In this document: piece after piece, positions 43,803 through 52,215 of the stretch
Position numbering within the stretch: the stretch's first letter is position 1
How the letters are laid out: the number at the start of each line of letters is the position of its first letter
Origin: an uncultured Eubacteriales bacterium
GTDB taxonomy: Bacteria; Bacillota; Clostridia; Christensenellales; Aristaeellaceae
DNA: 64,000 nt
Direction: 5' to 3'
NCBI GenBank assembly: GCA_902789365.1
Contig: CADANQ010000019.1
Coordinates: forward strand, 1 to 64,000
Translations under genes and position numbers: made by a program
The notes under the pieces: model-generated
Seen by the model: the letters and a program-made list of their open reading frames with translations, nothing else
The model's database searches: none
What the model was told of the DNA's origin: nothing

Positions 43803-44501
43803 TCAGACGCCGTCTTTTCCGGATGCCGGGGAGCGTCTTTTGCGGCGTTTGTCCGGCGAAAAAATCCAGCTGACCAATACGCACATCCCGATCACGATGG
43901 CCATATAGATTCCAAACATCTCCTCGCCGGTGAAGGTCAGCAGCGGAAGCCTGCGTGATAAAGTGATGCGCGGCCACAAATCGCTTTTCAGGAAGCAAAA
44001 GACGCCGCTTGCGGTCAGTACAGCCTGGATCAGCCTGTACAGCCATTGGACTCTCCGCATCTTTTTTTCAATTTTGCCAAACACTCCCTGCAGATGCATT
44101 CCGACATGAAATCCCGTCAGCAGGAAGCACTCATAGATGTTTCCCCGGTAGGGGTGCGCCATTTCTATTTCCACCGGTTCAATATTCATAAGCCGTCCGA
44201 TATACGCCGCCGCTTCCTGTGTGTTCCCGGAATAGGAGAAGTAAACCAGCAGTGTCTTCGGGTTCTCCGGCAGCGTGATATTCAGGTCATACACGGTGCT
44301 GACGATCTGATCCTTCGCCCCGGCGTTTCTGCAAATGCGGAAACCCGTATTCTGATCCGGGTCGATGGGATTTACAGCGGAACGATAGGCGCAGCGCAGA
44401 TGCTTTCCAAAGTCGATATAGCTGCCGCCCCGGTTGATCCGCAGATGACCCGAGACGGCGCCGGCGGGATCAACGGTGTTTTCAAGGTTTTCACAGCACA
44501 C
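43803..44501 (-). pseudogene. Mosaic fragment: FGE tail + flavodoxin start + DUF4405-like membrane part
   Basis: One open frame joins three partial domains. The first 60 residues (HLRINRGGSYIDFGKHLRCA to NTGFRICRNAG) are the C-terminal end of a formylglycine-generating-enzyme-like (SUMF1) domain without its N-terminal two thirds. Next comes only the first strand and loop of a flavodoxin (LLVYFSYSGNTQEAAAYIG to EMAHPYRG). The rest (FHVGMHLQGVFGKIEKK, two hydrophobic spans, a basic RRKRR tail) resembles the end of DUF4405 membrane proteins. A GTG at 44501 after AAGGGGG could start it. Deletions fusing a longer multi-domain oxidoreductase, or joining neighbouring genes, are the simplest explanation. 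It is last in the leftward operon and may still be translated. Confidence 0.6.
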
Positions 44502-44509
44502 AGTCCCCC

Positions 44510-45130
44510 TTATTCCGCCGTTTCCTTCAGAACGGACAGCGCCCAAAGCCGGATCTGTTCGGCCGTGCTATGATTATCGATCCGTTTGGCTTTGAGCCAG
44601 ACGCCCCCTTCGGAAATCTTTTCCAGGCTGACGGCGCTTGTTCCCGCTCCGCTGGAGGCGGAGGTGCAGAAGGGCACGATGGTCTTTCCGGAAACGTCGA
44701 TGCCTTCCAGCAGCGTGTACAGAATTCTCGGCGCCTGTCCGTGCCAGATGGGATAACCGATGAAGATCACGTCGTACTGCTCCAGGGATTCGGGCCAGTC
44801 AGCAATGCCGGGACGGGCTCCGCTGTCGTTCTGTTCTTTGTCCGCCCGGCAGTCGGTATAATAGGCCAGATCGGCGGCGGTATAGGGCTGTTCGGGAACG
44901 ATCTCAAAAACATCCGCTTCAAGCGCCTCTGCGGCGGTCAGGGCGACAGCTTTCACGGTATCGTCGGTCGAGAAGTAGATGACCAGGACTTTGGCGTTCT
45001 CATGTTCGCCGACAGCGGGGAAAGAAGTGATATTCACGGTGGCGGAGGAAACGGCGTCCTCGGCAAATGCGGAAACACAACTCATTGCCAGCACAAGCGC
45101 CAGCAGGATTGACGGGATTCTCCTTTTCAT
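44510..45130 (-). CDS. Secreted flavodoxin-family protein
   Basis: A 206-residue flavodoxin-fold protein with an N-terminal Sec signal (MKRRIPSILLALVLAMSCV, cut near SAFA). The mature part has the FMN-site strand VLVIYFSTDDTVKAVA, FEIVPEQPYTAADLAYY, DVIFIGYPIWHG and KTIVPFCTSASSGAG. Exported flavodoxins of this group are common in gut Clostridia and are thought to carry electrons at the cell surface, though their partners are not established. It lies 15 bp after the CMD-cupin gene and 8 bp before the mosaic fragment. AAAGGAT precedes the ATG. Confidence 0.88.
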   Translation of the reverse strand: MKRRIPSILLALVLAMSCVSAFAEDAVSSATVNITSFPAVGEHENAKVLVIYFSTDDTVKAVALTAAEALEADVFEIVPEQPYTAADLAYYTDCRADKEQNDSGARPGIADWPESLEQYDVIFIGYPIWHGQAPRILYTLLEGIDVSGKTIVPFCTSASSGAGTSAVSLEKISEGGVWLKAKRIDNHSTAEQIRLWALSVLKETAE

Positions 45131-45145
45131 CTTTTTTATCCTTTC

Positions 45146-45904
45146 TCATTTTAACGCCTGATAGATTTCATCGGAAACCGGCTCCAGCCACTCCGCGCGG
45201 GTATTCTCCCCCGGAACCTCAACAGCCAGATGGCTGAACCAGCTGTCAGGCGCCGCGCCATGCCAATGCTTGATCCCTTCCGGGATATTCACGCAATCGC
45301 CGGGCTTCATTTCGATTGCTTCCCTTCCCCATTCCTGATAATATCCGCGTCCTCCGACGCAGATCAGCATCTGCCCGCCGCCCTTGCTCGCGTGATGAAT
45401 ATGCCAGTTATTCCTGCATCCCGGCTCAAAGGTGACATTGAAGACCGGTATTTGCGTCACGGAAACCGGCGCAAGATAGCTCTGCCCGATAAAATACCGT
45501 GCGTACGCGTCGTTCGGCTGCCCGACGGGGAAAAAGATGCTGTTCTGATACTTCTCCTCTTCCGTAAGCGTGGGGGCTTCCTCATTCCATACTTCCTTAG
45601 CCAGCCGGAACACGGCCCAGGCCCTGGGCCAGCCGACATACATCGCCGCGTGGGTGATCATGGCGGCAATCTCTTCCTTTGTTACCCCATGGGCTTTGGC
45701 ATTCCTCAGATGATACGTCAGAGATGAGTCCGTGATGCCGGAGGCCATCAGGGAAACAACCGTAATGACGCATCTTGTTCTGGTATCGATGGTGTCGTCG
45801 TTCCATACCTCGCCGAACAGCACGTCGTCGTTGAGATGTGCAAACAGGGGCGCGAATTCGCCCAGCTGCAGCCTGCCTGCTGTCTGAACAATCTTTTCTT
45901 TCAT
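45146..45904 (-). CDS. Carboxymuconolactone decarboxylase-like/cupin two-domain protein
   Basis: A 252-residue fusion. Residues 1-115 form an AhpD/carboxymuconolactone decarboxylase-like helical domain (TRCVITVVSLMASG, LRNAKAHGVTKEEIAAMITH), lacking the Cys-x-x-Cys pair of peroxidase-active AhpD. Residues 140-240 form a cupin barrel with metal-binding candidates in NWHIHHASKGGGQMLICVGG and the second-motif PGDCVNIPEGIKHWH. Such fusions are widespread next to flavodoxins and aldo/keto reductases in Clostridia, but the reaction is unknown. AAGGAGGT before the ATG predicts strong translation. Confidence 0.86.
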   Translation of the reverse strand: MKEKIVQTAGRLQLGEFAPLFAHLNDDVLFGEVWNDDTIDTRTRCVITVVSLMASGITDSSLTYHLRNAKAHGVTKEEIAAMITHAAMYVGWPRAWAVFRLAKEVWNEEAPTLTEEEKYQNSIFFPVGQPNDAYARYFIGQSYLAPVSVTQIPVFNVTFEPGCRNNWHIHHASKGGGQMLICVGGRGYYQEWGREAIEMKPGDCVNIPEGIKHWHGAAPDSWFSHLAVEVPGENTRAEWLEPVSDEIYQALK

Positions 45905-45916
45905 CGTTTTACCTCC

Positions 45917-46825
45917 TTATATGATCAGGTCGACCAGCAGTCCCGTGACCAGGGAGAACAGCATCACAAAGGCCAGGCAGACCGCAAATCGCTTCCAGCC
46001 CAGCACAATCTTCACAGCGCCAAGGTTGGTGATTTTGGTGGCCGGGCCGGTGAGCATAAAGGCCGCCGCGCTGCCCATGCTCATTCCGTCCGCCAGCCAT
46101 TCATTCAGCAGCGGAATCGTACCGCCGCCGCACATGTACACCGGCACACCGATGGTGGCGGCCATCAACACGCCGAAACCGCTGTTTTTGCCGAACAGGC
46201 CGCTGACGAACTCGCCCGGCACATGGATCTGATACAGCGCCGTCAGCAGAATGCCCAGGGCAAACATGGGGCCGGTGGCTTTGATGTTTCTTAAGACGTT
46301 TTTCAGGAAGCGCAGGATGAGATTGGGGTCGGTGTCCCGGTTTTTTCCTTCACCGAAGCCTGTGAAGTCAAAGAATGCTTTTCCTTTTCCGCTGCTGAAC
46401 CGGCGGATCAGAAAGCCCGCCGCGCAGCCGCACAGGAAGCAGCTGAGGCAGCGAATCATCAGCGCCGTTTGTCCCAGAGCGCCGCTGTAAAAGATCAGCT
46501 GGGGATTGAGGAGAATGCTCGACATCATGAAGGCCGCCAGGTAATCATCCCTTACGCCCTGCTCCGAAAAGGAGGCGGCGATGGGAATGGTTCCGTACAT
46601 GCACAGGGGCGATGCGATGCCCAGGAGGCTTGCGGGAATCACACCCAGCCAGCCCATTTTCCTTTGGCCGATTTTTGCAAACGCGCCGTGGATGTACTTT
46701 TTCCCGAACACCGATACCGCGCTGCCCAAAACAATGCCCAGCGCCCAATACGGCGCAATCTGCCGGATCTGGATGTCCAGGTAATACCACAGATAGACCG
46801 CTTCTCTCCGAATCCAGTCCCACAT
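45917..46825 (-). CDS. YraQ/ArsP-type permease (DUF318)
   Basis: A 302-residue inner-membrane permease with about eight hydrophobic segments arranged as two related halves. Each half holds the family's conserved turn: GIASPLCMYGTIPIAASFSE in the first and GVPVYMCGGGTIPLLNEWLA in the second, each with a cysteine near the pore. Relatives export organoarsenicals or transport unknown small molecules. It lies 3 bp after the DUF362 gene and 12 bp before the CMD-cupin gene. The context of secreted redox proteins hints at a metal, thiol or oxidised-compound substrate, but this is inference. Confidence 0.84.
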   Translation of the reverse strand: MWDWIRREAVYLWYYLDIQIRQIAPYWALGIVLGSAVSVFGKKYIHGAFAKIGQRKMGWLGVIPASLLGIASPLCMYGTIPIAASFSEQGVRDDYLAAFMMSSILLNPQLIFYSGALGQTALMIRCLSCFLCGCAAGFLIRRFSSGKGKAFFDFTGFGEGKNRDTDPNLILRFLKNVLRNIKATGPMFALGILLTALYQIHVPGEFVSGLFGKNSGFGVLMAATIGVPVYMCGGGTIPLLNEWLADGMSMGSAAAFMLTGPATKITNLGAVKIVLGWKRFAVCLAFVMLFSLVTGLLVDLII

Positions 46826-46828
46826 GGC

Positions 46829-47821
46829 TTATTCTCCGATGATGATAAGACGATAATACCGGCTGCCCAGGCCGTTGGCTTCGCCCGCTTCCAGCGTATG
46901 AAGGCCGTTCTGCCGTTCGATGCGGCGGATCAGGCTTCCGCTGTCCGGCATCGCGTACACCAGATCGATGGCGGCCTGGTCGATGGCCAGCGGATCGGCG
47001 GAGACCAGAATGCCGATATCGTGCATGTCCGGTTCGGCGGGATTGCCGTCGCAGTCGCAGTCCACGGAAAGGCGGTTCATCACGCTGATGTAGATGATGT
47101 TGTCGCCCATGTACACATCTACGCCCTTGGCCGCGTCCGCCATGGCCTCCAGGAAGGCGTCCTGCTCTCCCCAGATGCTGCCGCTGGTCCTGGTGCCGCC
47201 GGAATGGATCCATACCTTGCCCCTGGCGGAGCCGAAGCCGATCGAGATGTTCTTGATGGCTCCGCCGAAGCCCGCCATGGCATGGCCCTTGAAGTGGGTC
47301 AGAACCAGGAAGGAATCGTAATCGGAAAAATGGCTGCCCACATAATCCACGGTGATGCGTCTGCCGCCCGGGATGGGAAGTTCCATGCTGCCTTCCTCGT
47401 CCAGGATGTCCAGCTCCGCTACGTCCAGCAGCCCGTTGTCCCTGGCCTGCTGCCGGTGCATGGCTGTGGAGGCGCGGCTGCCGCCGTAAGCGGTGTTGCA
47501 TTCCACGATGGTGCCGTTCACCAGATGAATGAGGTCGGCGATCAGTTCCGGCCGCAGGTAATTGCTGCGCTCGCTTTCGCCGGTGGACATCTTGACGCCG
47601 ACCCGGCCGGGCAGCGTCACGCCCAGGGCCTTATAGGCCGTAACCAGACTCTCCGGAGAGATGCCGCTGATGAAATACACCGCGGGCGCGGACTCATCGT
47701 CCGTACAATACTCAAGGACGCCTGTGTCCAGGCTTACGCCGCCGTTGGTGACCAGTGTTTCCGCAAAGGCCGAGGCGCAGAGCTGGCAAAGAAACAATAC
47801 GCAAGCCAACAGTCTTTTCAT
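46829..47821 (-). CDS. Secreted DUF362-family protein
   Basis: A 330-residue exported protein with a short Sec signal (MKRLLACVLFLCQLCASAFA). The DUF362 core is recognised by VGVKMSTGESERSNYLRPEL, the THFKGHAMAGFGGAIKNISI block and the HDIGILVSADPLAIDQAAID stretch near the end. Many DUF362 proteins carry ferredoxin [4Fe-4S] domains; this one has none, only scattered cysteines (DCDCDG). Function is unknown, perhaps cofactor or metal handling outside the membrane. AAGGAGGT precedes the ATG, and it is first in the permease/CMD-cupin/flavodoxin operon. Confidence 0.85.
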   Translation of the reverse strand: MKRLLACVLFLCQLCASAFAETLVTNGGVSLDTGVLEYCTDDESAPAVYFISGISPESLVTAYKALGVTLPGRVGVKMSTGESERSNYLRPELIADLIHLVNGTIVECNTAYGGSRASTAMHRQQARDNGLLDVAELDILDEEGSMELPIPGGRRITVDYVGSHFSDYDSFLVLTHFKGHAMAGFGGAIKNISIGFGSARGKVWIHSGGTRTSGSIWGEQDAFLEAMADAAKGVDVYMGDNIIYISVMNRLSVDCDCDGNPAEPDMHDIGILVSADPLAIDQAAIDLVYAMPDSGSLIRRIERQNGLHTLEAGEANGLGSRYYRLIIIGE

Positions 47822-47942
47822 GGCGGACCTCCTTACAAATTCATTATTCCGCAGTCGCAGATCCTATCGCCCGTCACGAAACACTCCCGGGCCGGGAACT
47901 CAGAGAGGGCGGACAGATATTGATCTATCCCCGTTTTTCTAC
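47822..47942 (-). other. Gap upstream of the DUF362 operon
   Basis: This 121-bp gap separates the aldo/keto reductase gene from the DUF362 operon. It contains the palindrome TCCCGGGCCGGGA (47885-47897), possibly a weak terminator (leftward it is followed by GTGTTTC), and an AATAAT box close to the DUF362 start that could be a -10. Neither is convincing enough to call a promoter. Confidence 0.3.
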
Positions 47943-48875
47943 TCATTTCATCTCTTTTTCCCAAAAACGGATCACATTCAGCTCCAGGCTGTCGGCAATC
48001 CCTTCAAGCTCCGAGGTTTCTTCCGCTGTCAGGGTAATACCCGCGGCTTTTGCGGCATCCGCCACATGGCTCTCTTTCGTTACGCCGATGATGGGCAGCG
48101 TTCCTTTGGCAATGGCCCAGGCCACGGGGATCTGAGCGATGGCGGCATGGTATTTGTCGGCCAGCTTCTTCATGGCGGCATTCAGGACTTCCAGTTTGTC
48201 CAGCATGGGATTATAGGCTGCCGCGCGGTCGGAGCCCTCCGGCATGGGATGGCGGGTATCATATTTGCCGGACAGCGCGCCCTGCTCCAATACCATATAG
48301 GAAAAGAAAACAATGTCATTGTCCTTACAGTAGCCGAGGATGCCGGAATCCTCGGACGAACGGTTAAGCAGGCTGTAATGGTTCTGAACGGCGGAAAGCC
48401 TGAGCCCGTGCGCTTTCAGGATTTCATCGGCCTGTCTGATTTCGGCCAGGTTATGGTTGGACACGCCCAGCATGGGAACGTTTTCTTTTCCTTCATAATA
48501 CCTGGCCAGTTCCTCCGTCCAGTGAGGCGCGTTCCAGACGTTGTGAATCCAGTAAATATCGAAGCGGTCCAGCGACATCAGCTTCAGCTGCATTTCAATC
48601 ATGTCCGCCATGGCGCCGGAGCCGCTGCCGGCGCACTGAGACGTAAACTTGTCCGAAACCAGATAACTTTCCCTGGGCAGCCCCTTCAGAAAACCGGCCA
48701 GCACCTTTTCCGAGGCGCCCATGCCGTAGGCATAGGCGGTATCCCACAGATTCAGTCCGTGGGCCATGCCCGCGTCGAAGACGGGACGGAGCGTTTCCGC
48801 GGTCAGATTTCCTCCGAAGGTTCCGTCGTTTCCCCAGGCCCACGCGCCAAGCGCAATTTTCGGTAAACCCATCAT
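47943..48875 (-). CDS. Aldo/keto reductase
   Basis: A 310-residue aldo/keto reductase with LPKIALGAWAWGNDG at the start, the catalytic NLWDTAYAYGMGASEKVL block and the cofactor-end motif TLPIIGVTKESHVADA. The frame is open upstream to 48917, but AAGGAGG nine bases before the ATG at 48875 fixes the start. It follows a second aldo/keto reductase gene by 14 bp and a TetR gene before that, so all three probably form one transcript controlled by the TetR protein. Likely role is reduction of a toxic carbonyl or aldehyde. Confidence 0.9.
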   Translation of the reverse strand: MMGLPKIALGAWAWGNDGTFGGNLTAETLRPVFDAGMAHGLNLWDTAYAYGMGASEKVLAGFLKGLPRESYLVSDKFTSQCAGSGSGAMADMIEMQLKLMSLDRFDIYWIHNVWNAPHWTEELARYYEGKENVPMLGVSNHNLAEIRQADEILKAHGLRLSAVQNHYSLLNRSSEDSGILGYCKDNDIVFFSYMVLEQGALSGKYDTRHPMPEGSDRAAAYNPMLDKLEVLNAAMKKLADKYHAAIAQIPVAWAIAKGTLPIIGVTKESHVADAAKAAGITLTAEETSELEGIADSLELNVIRFWEKEMK

Positions 48876-48889
48876 CGTGATAAGCCTCC

Positions 48890-49927
48890 TTATATTTTTT
48901 GACTGCCGACAGACCATACGTGTTTTCCCGCGGCGTTCACGGGTTTGTTCTGCGCCATGACTCCGGCCAACGGATGGGGCGCATACGGCGCTTCCAGATA
49001 AGCGATCTCCTCCTCCGTCAGTTCCAGCTCCGTGGCTTTCACCGCGCCATCCACATGACGGAGCTTCGTCGCGCCGACGACCGGGGATGTGACCTTTGTC
49101 AGCAGCCAGGCCAGCGAAATTTCTGTCATGCCCACTCCGCGTTTCTCTGCCAGTTCCGCGACACGATCAATGATAATCCCGTCCTGCTGAGCGGTGGCGT
49201 CGTACTTGAACTTTGCGTAGGCGTCCTTTTCCAGCCGCTCGGATGTCTCGCCGGGTCTGCGGGAAAGACGTCCGGAAGCCAGAGCGCTGTATGGGGTCAG
49301 CGCGATGTTCTCTTCCTCGCAGTACGGCACCATTTCCCGTTCCTCCTCCCGGAAGATCAGGTTGTAATGGCCTTGTACGGAAATGAATTTTGCCCAGCCT
49401 TCGCGCTCCGCGATGGCGTTCGCTTTGGCCAGCTGCCAGGCAAAGCAGTTGGAAATGCCGATATACCGCGCCTTTCCCGCCTGTACCGCCCGGTTCAGCC
49501 CGTCCAGAATATCTTCGATGGGTGTCAGCCAGTCCCACATGTGATAGATGTACAGATCCACATACTCCATTCCGAGGTTTTGCAGGCTTTTGTTGATCAT
49601 GCGCTCGATATGCTGCTGCCCGGTAATGCCGGCTTCAATCTCCTCCTGCGTGCGGGGCAGGAATTTTGTGGCCACGACGACTTCATCCCGCTTCGCGAAA
49701 TCCCGCAGAGCGCGGCCCACGTACTGCTCGCTGGTGCCGCTCTGGTAGGCGATGGCCGTGTCGTAGAAATTGATGCCCGTTTCCAGAGCGTGCCGGATGA
49801 TTTCCCTTGAATGCTCTTCGTCCAGCGTCCAGGCGTGCTGTCCCCGGCCCGCGTCTCCGAATCCCATGCAGCCCATACAAATGCGGGAGACCGTCAGATC
49901 GGATTTTCCTAATTTGGTATACCTCAT
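48890..49927 (-). CDS. Aldo/keto reductase
   Basis: A 345-residue aldo/keto reductase of the YhdN/IolS-like group: MRYTKLGKSDLTVSRICMGC at the start, NFYDTAIAYQSGTSEQYVG with catalytic Asp and Tyr, YHMWDWLTP and SPVVGATKLRHVDGAVKA at the cofactor end. The ATG at 49927 lies seven bases after TGGAGG. It begins two bases from the TetR stop codon, implying translational coupling to the regulator. It is only a moderate match to the neighbouring reductase, so the two are not a fresh tandem duplication. Confidence 0.9.
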   Translation of the reverse strand: MRYTKLGKSDLTVSRICMGCMGFGDAGRGQHAWTLDEEHSREIIRHALETGINFYDTAIAYQSGTSEQYVGRALRDFAKRDEVVVATKFLPRTQEEIEAGITGQQHIERMINKSLQNLGMEYVDLYIYHMWDWLTPIEDILDGLNRAVQAGKARYIGISNCFAWQLAKANAIAEREGWAKFISVQGHYNLIFREEEREMVPYCEEENIALTPYSALASGRLSRRPGETSERLEKDAYAKFKYDATAQQDGIIIDRVAELAEKRGVGMTEISLAWLLTKVTSPVVGATKLRHVDGAVKATELELTEEEIAYLEAPYAPHPLAGVMAQNKPVNAAGKHVWSVGSQKI

Positions 49928-49929
49928 TT

Positions 49930-50559
49930 TTATGCCTCCAACAGTTTTTTCGCGCATTCAAAGGTCAGTTCAAACGCAGAGCGGTATTGATACGGGATTC
50001 CGGCTTCACACATGGCGCGCTTCTGTTTTTCCGTAACGCTTGTGTATGGATAGATGCCATAGATAAACGGGAAAAAAGCATAGACAAACTTTCCGCGCTC
50101 TTCCTCATTCATTTCGGGGATATACTGCCGCAAAAGCAGATCGACGGCTTCAAGAGAAGCGCCGAAGGACTTCTTGAATTCCGTAAGCCGTTCCGGACGG
50201 GAATTGGCTTCCATTTCGTACAGATTCATGGAAAGCAGCCTTAGCAGCCTCGGATGGTTCGTCAGCGTTCTGGCCAGGACTTCAGCCACGTCAATCCTTG
50301 CCATGGCGGTCTCCCTGTTCATAACCTCCCGCATCTCCGAAACCCAGGCGTCATACTCCCGTCCCAACAGAGCCAGAAAGATTTCTTCCTTTGTTTCAAA
50401 GTATATATAAATACCGGTGCGGGTCAGCGTAATCGCTTTTCCGATGTCCTTGATGGTTGTTTCTTTGAATCCCTTTTCTTCATACAGGGCAGCGCAGGCG
50501 GCGATGATTTCTTCCTTCCTGGCTTCCGTCAGCCGTTCCGATCCTCTTGACAAGTTCAT
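49930..50559 (-). CDS. TetR-family transcriptional regulator
   Basis: A 209-residue repressor. The N-terminal helix-turn-helix reads EEIIAACAALYEEKGFKETT followed by IKDIGKAITLTRTGIYIYFE, the typical TetR recognition region, and the rest is the helical ligand domain. Two perfect palindromes cover its promoter (see 50577-50626), indicating self-repression and joint control of the two reductases that follow. The ATG at 50559 directly abuts GGGGGG; the TTG two codons later (50553) has better spacing and may be the true start. The ligand is unknown but probably an electrophile or drug-like compound reduced by the aldo/keto reductases. Confidence 0.9.
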   Translation of the reverse strand: MNLSRGSERLTEARKEEIIAACAALYEEKGFKETTIKDIGKAITLTRTGIYIYFETKEEIFLALLGREYDAWVSEMREVMNRETAMARIDVAEVLARTLTNHPRLLRLLSMNLYEMEANSRPERLTEFKKSFGASLEAVDLLLRQYIPEMNEEERGKFVYAFFPFIYGIYPYTSVTEKQKRAMCEAGIPYQYRSAFELTFECAKKLLEA

Positions 50560-50576
50560 CCCCCCATATTCAAAGA

Positions 50577-50626
50577 TGACACCGTGTCATCAATTGAAGT
50601 ATACACAATAAATGACACTGTGTCAA
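50577..50626 (-). promoter_or_regulatory. TetR promoter with two 13-bp operators
   Basis: TTGACA (complement of 50621-50626) and TATACT (complement of 50598-50603) are 17 bp apart, a near-ideal sigma-A promoter. Perfect palindromes TGACACTGTGTCA (50613-50625) and TGACACCGTGTCA (50577-50589) lie over the -35 and just downstream of the -10, differing only at the centre base and 36 bp apart centre to centre. This is a standard layout for tight autorepression by the encoded TetR protein. Confidence 0.88.
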
Positions 50627-50673
50627 TATACTTTTTGTTTTTTTTCTTCCCCGATCCGATGCGGAACGAACCG

Positions 50674-52035
50674 TCAGTCCGTGTCCCGCATCGTGACGAT
50701 ATGCCAGATTACGCAATCCGTGAATCCGCAGGATCGATACAGGGCGAGCGGACAGCAGGAATCATTCATTTTCCCGGATACCGTAACAAAATCCGCTTTG
50801 CGGCGCAGGCGATGAAGCAGTTCGCAAACAATATATTGTCCCAGTCCCCGCCTCCTGTGTTCGGGGGAAACCTGTATCCATTCGAGGGTCCCTTCCCGGA
50901 TGCCGCGGTCAACCTCCGCGATGCCCGACGCCGCGATTCTTCCGTCCGCCTTGTCAGCGACCGCAAGCATCAGGTCGCGGTCCGTCGTTCGGGCGCGCAG
51001 TTCGTCCGCCGACAGGCGCTCTTTTGCATAGCACTCGCCGATATGCCGGGCCAGGTCGTCGCCGCCGCACGGAACCAGCTTGTATCCGTCCGGAAGTCCC
51101 GGGCGTTTGATGTCCCGCAGACGGTGGATCAGCTTAAAATACGGTTCGTCGTCTCCCCCGCACCGCGCGGGATCGAAGTGATAGTCCCTGAAAATTTTTA
51201 TATAATCGGGGACGGCAAACCGCTTTGCCTTCCGGAAGGAAAGAGAAGACGCCCCGCAGGGATCGGCCAGGTACAGTTCTCTTTCAAGCACGTCGGCGTA
51301 CCGCTGCACCGTGGGGCCCAGGCCTTCCAGCCAGCGCTTTACCTCGTCCCGGTCCCTGTACGCCGTCGGGTCCTGCCGTATCATGACCGCTTTTCTCAGC
51401 GGCTCGTCATCTTCAAATATTTTTTCCGCTAATGCCAGGATTCCCGCCTGCGTTTTTGCGATGACGTCCCCATGCCTCAGCGTATAGACGCACCTGGCAA
51501 TGTCCAGCAGCCATCCGCAGGAATACAGCTTCTCATTTGTCCTGACGGCAAACCTGCGGATCGATTCATAATGCTCCCTGACGGCGTTTCTCAAATCCGC
51601 GGCGGAAGGCAGCGCAAAGATGCTCCTGTCGTTCACGCCGCGAACGGATCTGCCGTATTTTGCGAGCTCATATAATGAAAAGACATCCTGCCGGTACCGG
51701 TCGGTGATTCTTTCTCCGCTTGTTCCCCAGTACACCAGCCTTGTGAATGAGCCCGCGCGATACTCGCCGACATCGGCGATAATCCCTTCAAAGGAGCGGT
51801 AAAAAGGGTTATCCGGTTCTGTTTCAAGCATGGTCTGCCGCAGACGGACCAATCGGAGGGCCTGCCGCTCCGTGATCTTTCCGTCAGTCAGAACCAATAT
51901 GTCAATATCGCTCCAGCCGGGCCGGAAGTCATCCAGCACAACGCTTCCGTAAAGCCATATACTGTGAATTTTATTGTCAAGTATGGCGCATATCCTGTCC
52001 GCCATTCGCTCAACTGACTGATCCAGCATCTTCAT
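50674..52035 (-). CDS. Nucleotidyltransferase - GNAT acetyltransferase fusion (aminoglycoside-modifying-like)
   Basis: A 453-residue two-domain protein. The N-terminal 260 residues resemble streptomycin/spectinomycin-type adenylyltransferases: the nucleotidyltransferase motif WLYGSVVLDDFRPGWSDIDI (Gly30-Ser31, Asp43, Asp45) followed by a helical domain with LDIARCVYTLRHGDVIAKTQ. The last 150 residues form a GNAT acetyltransferase with the acetyl-CoA loop VSPEHRRRGLGQYIVCELL and YRSCGF at the end. The start (ATG 52035) has a weak GGAAAAA site; the longer open frame upstream runs through the oppositely oriented aminotransferase and is not real. The fusion recalls bifunctional aminoglycoside-modifying enzymes, but substrate and resistance are not shown by sequence. 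Confidence 0.82.
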   Translation of the reverse strand: MKMLDQSVERMADRICAILDNKIHSIWLYGSVVLDDFRPGWSDIDILVLTDGKITERQALRLVRLRQTMLETEPDNPFYRSFEGIIADVGEYRAGSFTRLVYWGTSGERITDRYRQDVFSLYELAKYGRSVRGVNDRSIFALPSAADLRNAVREHYESIRRFAVRTNEKLYSCGWLLDIARCVYTLRHGDVIAKTQAGILALAEKIFEDDEPLRKAVMIRQDPTAYRDRDEVKRWLEGLGPTVQRYADVLERELYLADPCGASSLSFRKAKRFAVPDYIKIFRDYHFDPARCGGDDEPYFKLIHRLRDIKRPGLPDGYKLVPCGGDDLARHIGECYAKERLSADELRARTTDRDLMLAVADKADGRIAASGIAEVDRGIREGTLEWIQVSPEHRRRGLGQYIVCELLHRLRRKADFVTVSGKMNDSCCPLALYRSCGFTDCVIWHIVTMRDTD

Positions 52036-52215
52036 TGTTCTTTTTCCGTCTTTTCTGTATTGATCGGAACCATTCTCCGTCGGTAAAACCGGCCACCGTT
52101 TGACAATCAACGATCGATGCGCTATGCTGTCACCGGATATCAAAGGGATTACGGGCATGCGCCCGCGTCCCGGAAGGATCAACGAATCAAAATTCCCGCA
52201 GCGGAGGAATGCTTT
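52036..52215 (+). promoter_or_regulatory. Divergent intergenic region with strong rightward promoter
   Basis: TTGACA (52100-52105) and TATGCT (52123-52128) are separated by 17 bp, a strong promoter for the aminotransferase gene with a leader of about 80 bases. The leader holds a small CGGGC-ATGC-GCCCG-type stem near 52153-52166. No clear promoter was seen for the leftward fusion gene. Confidence 0.75.
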
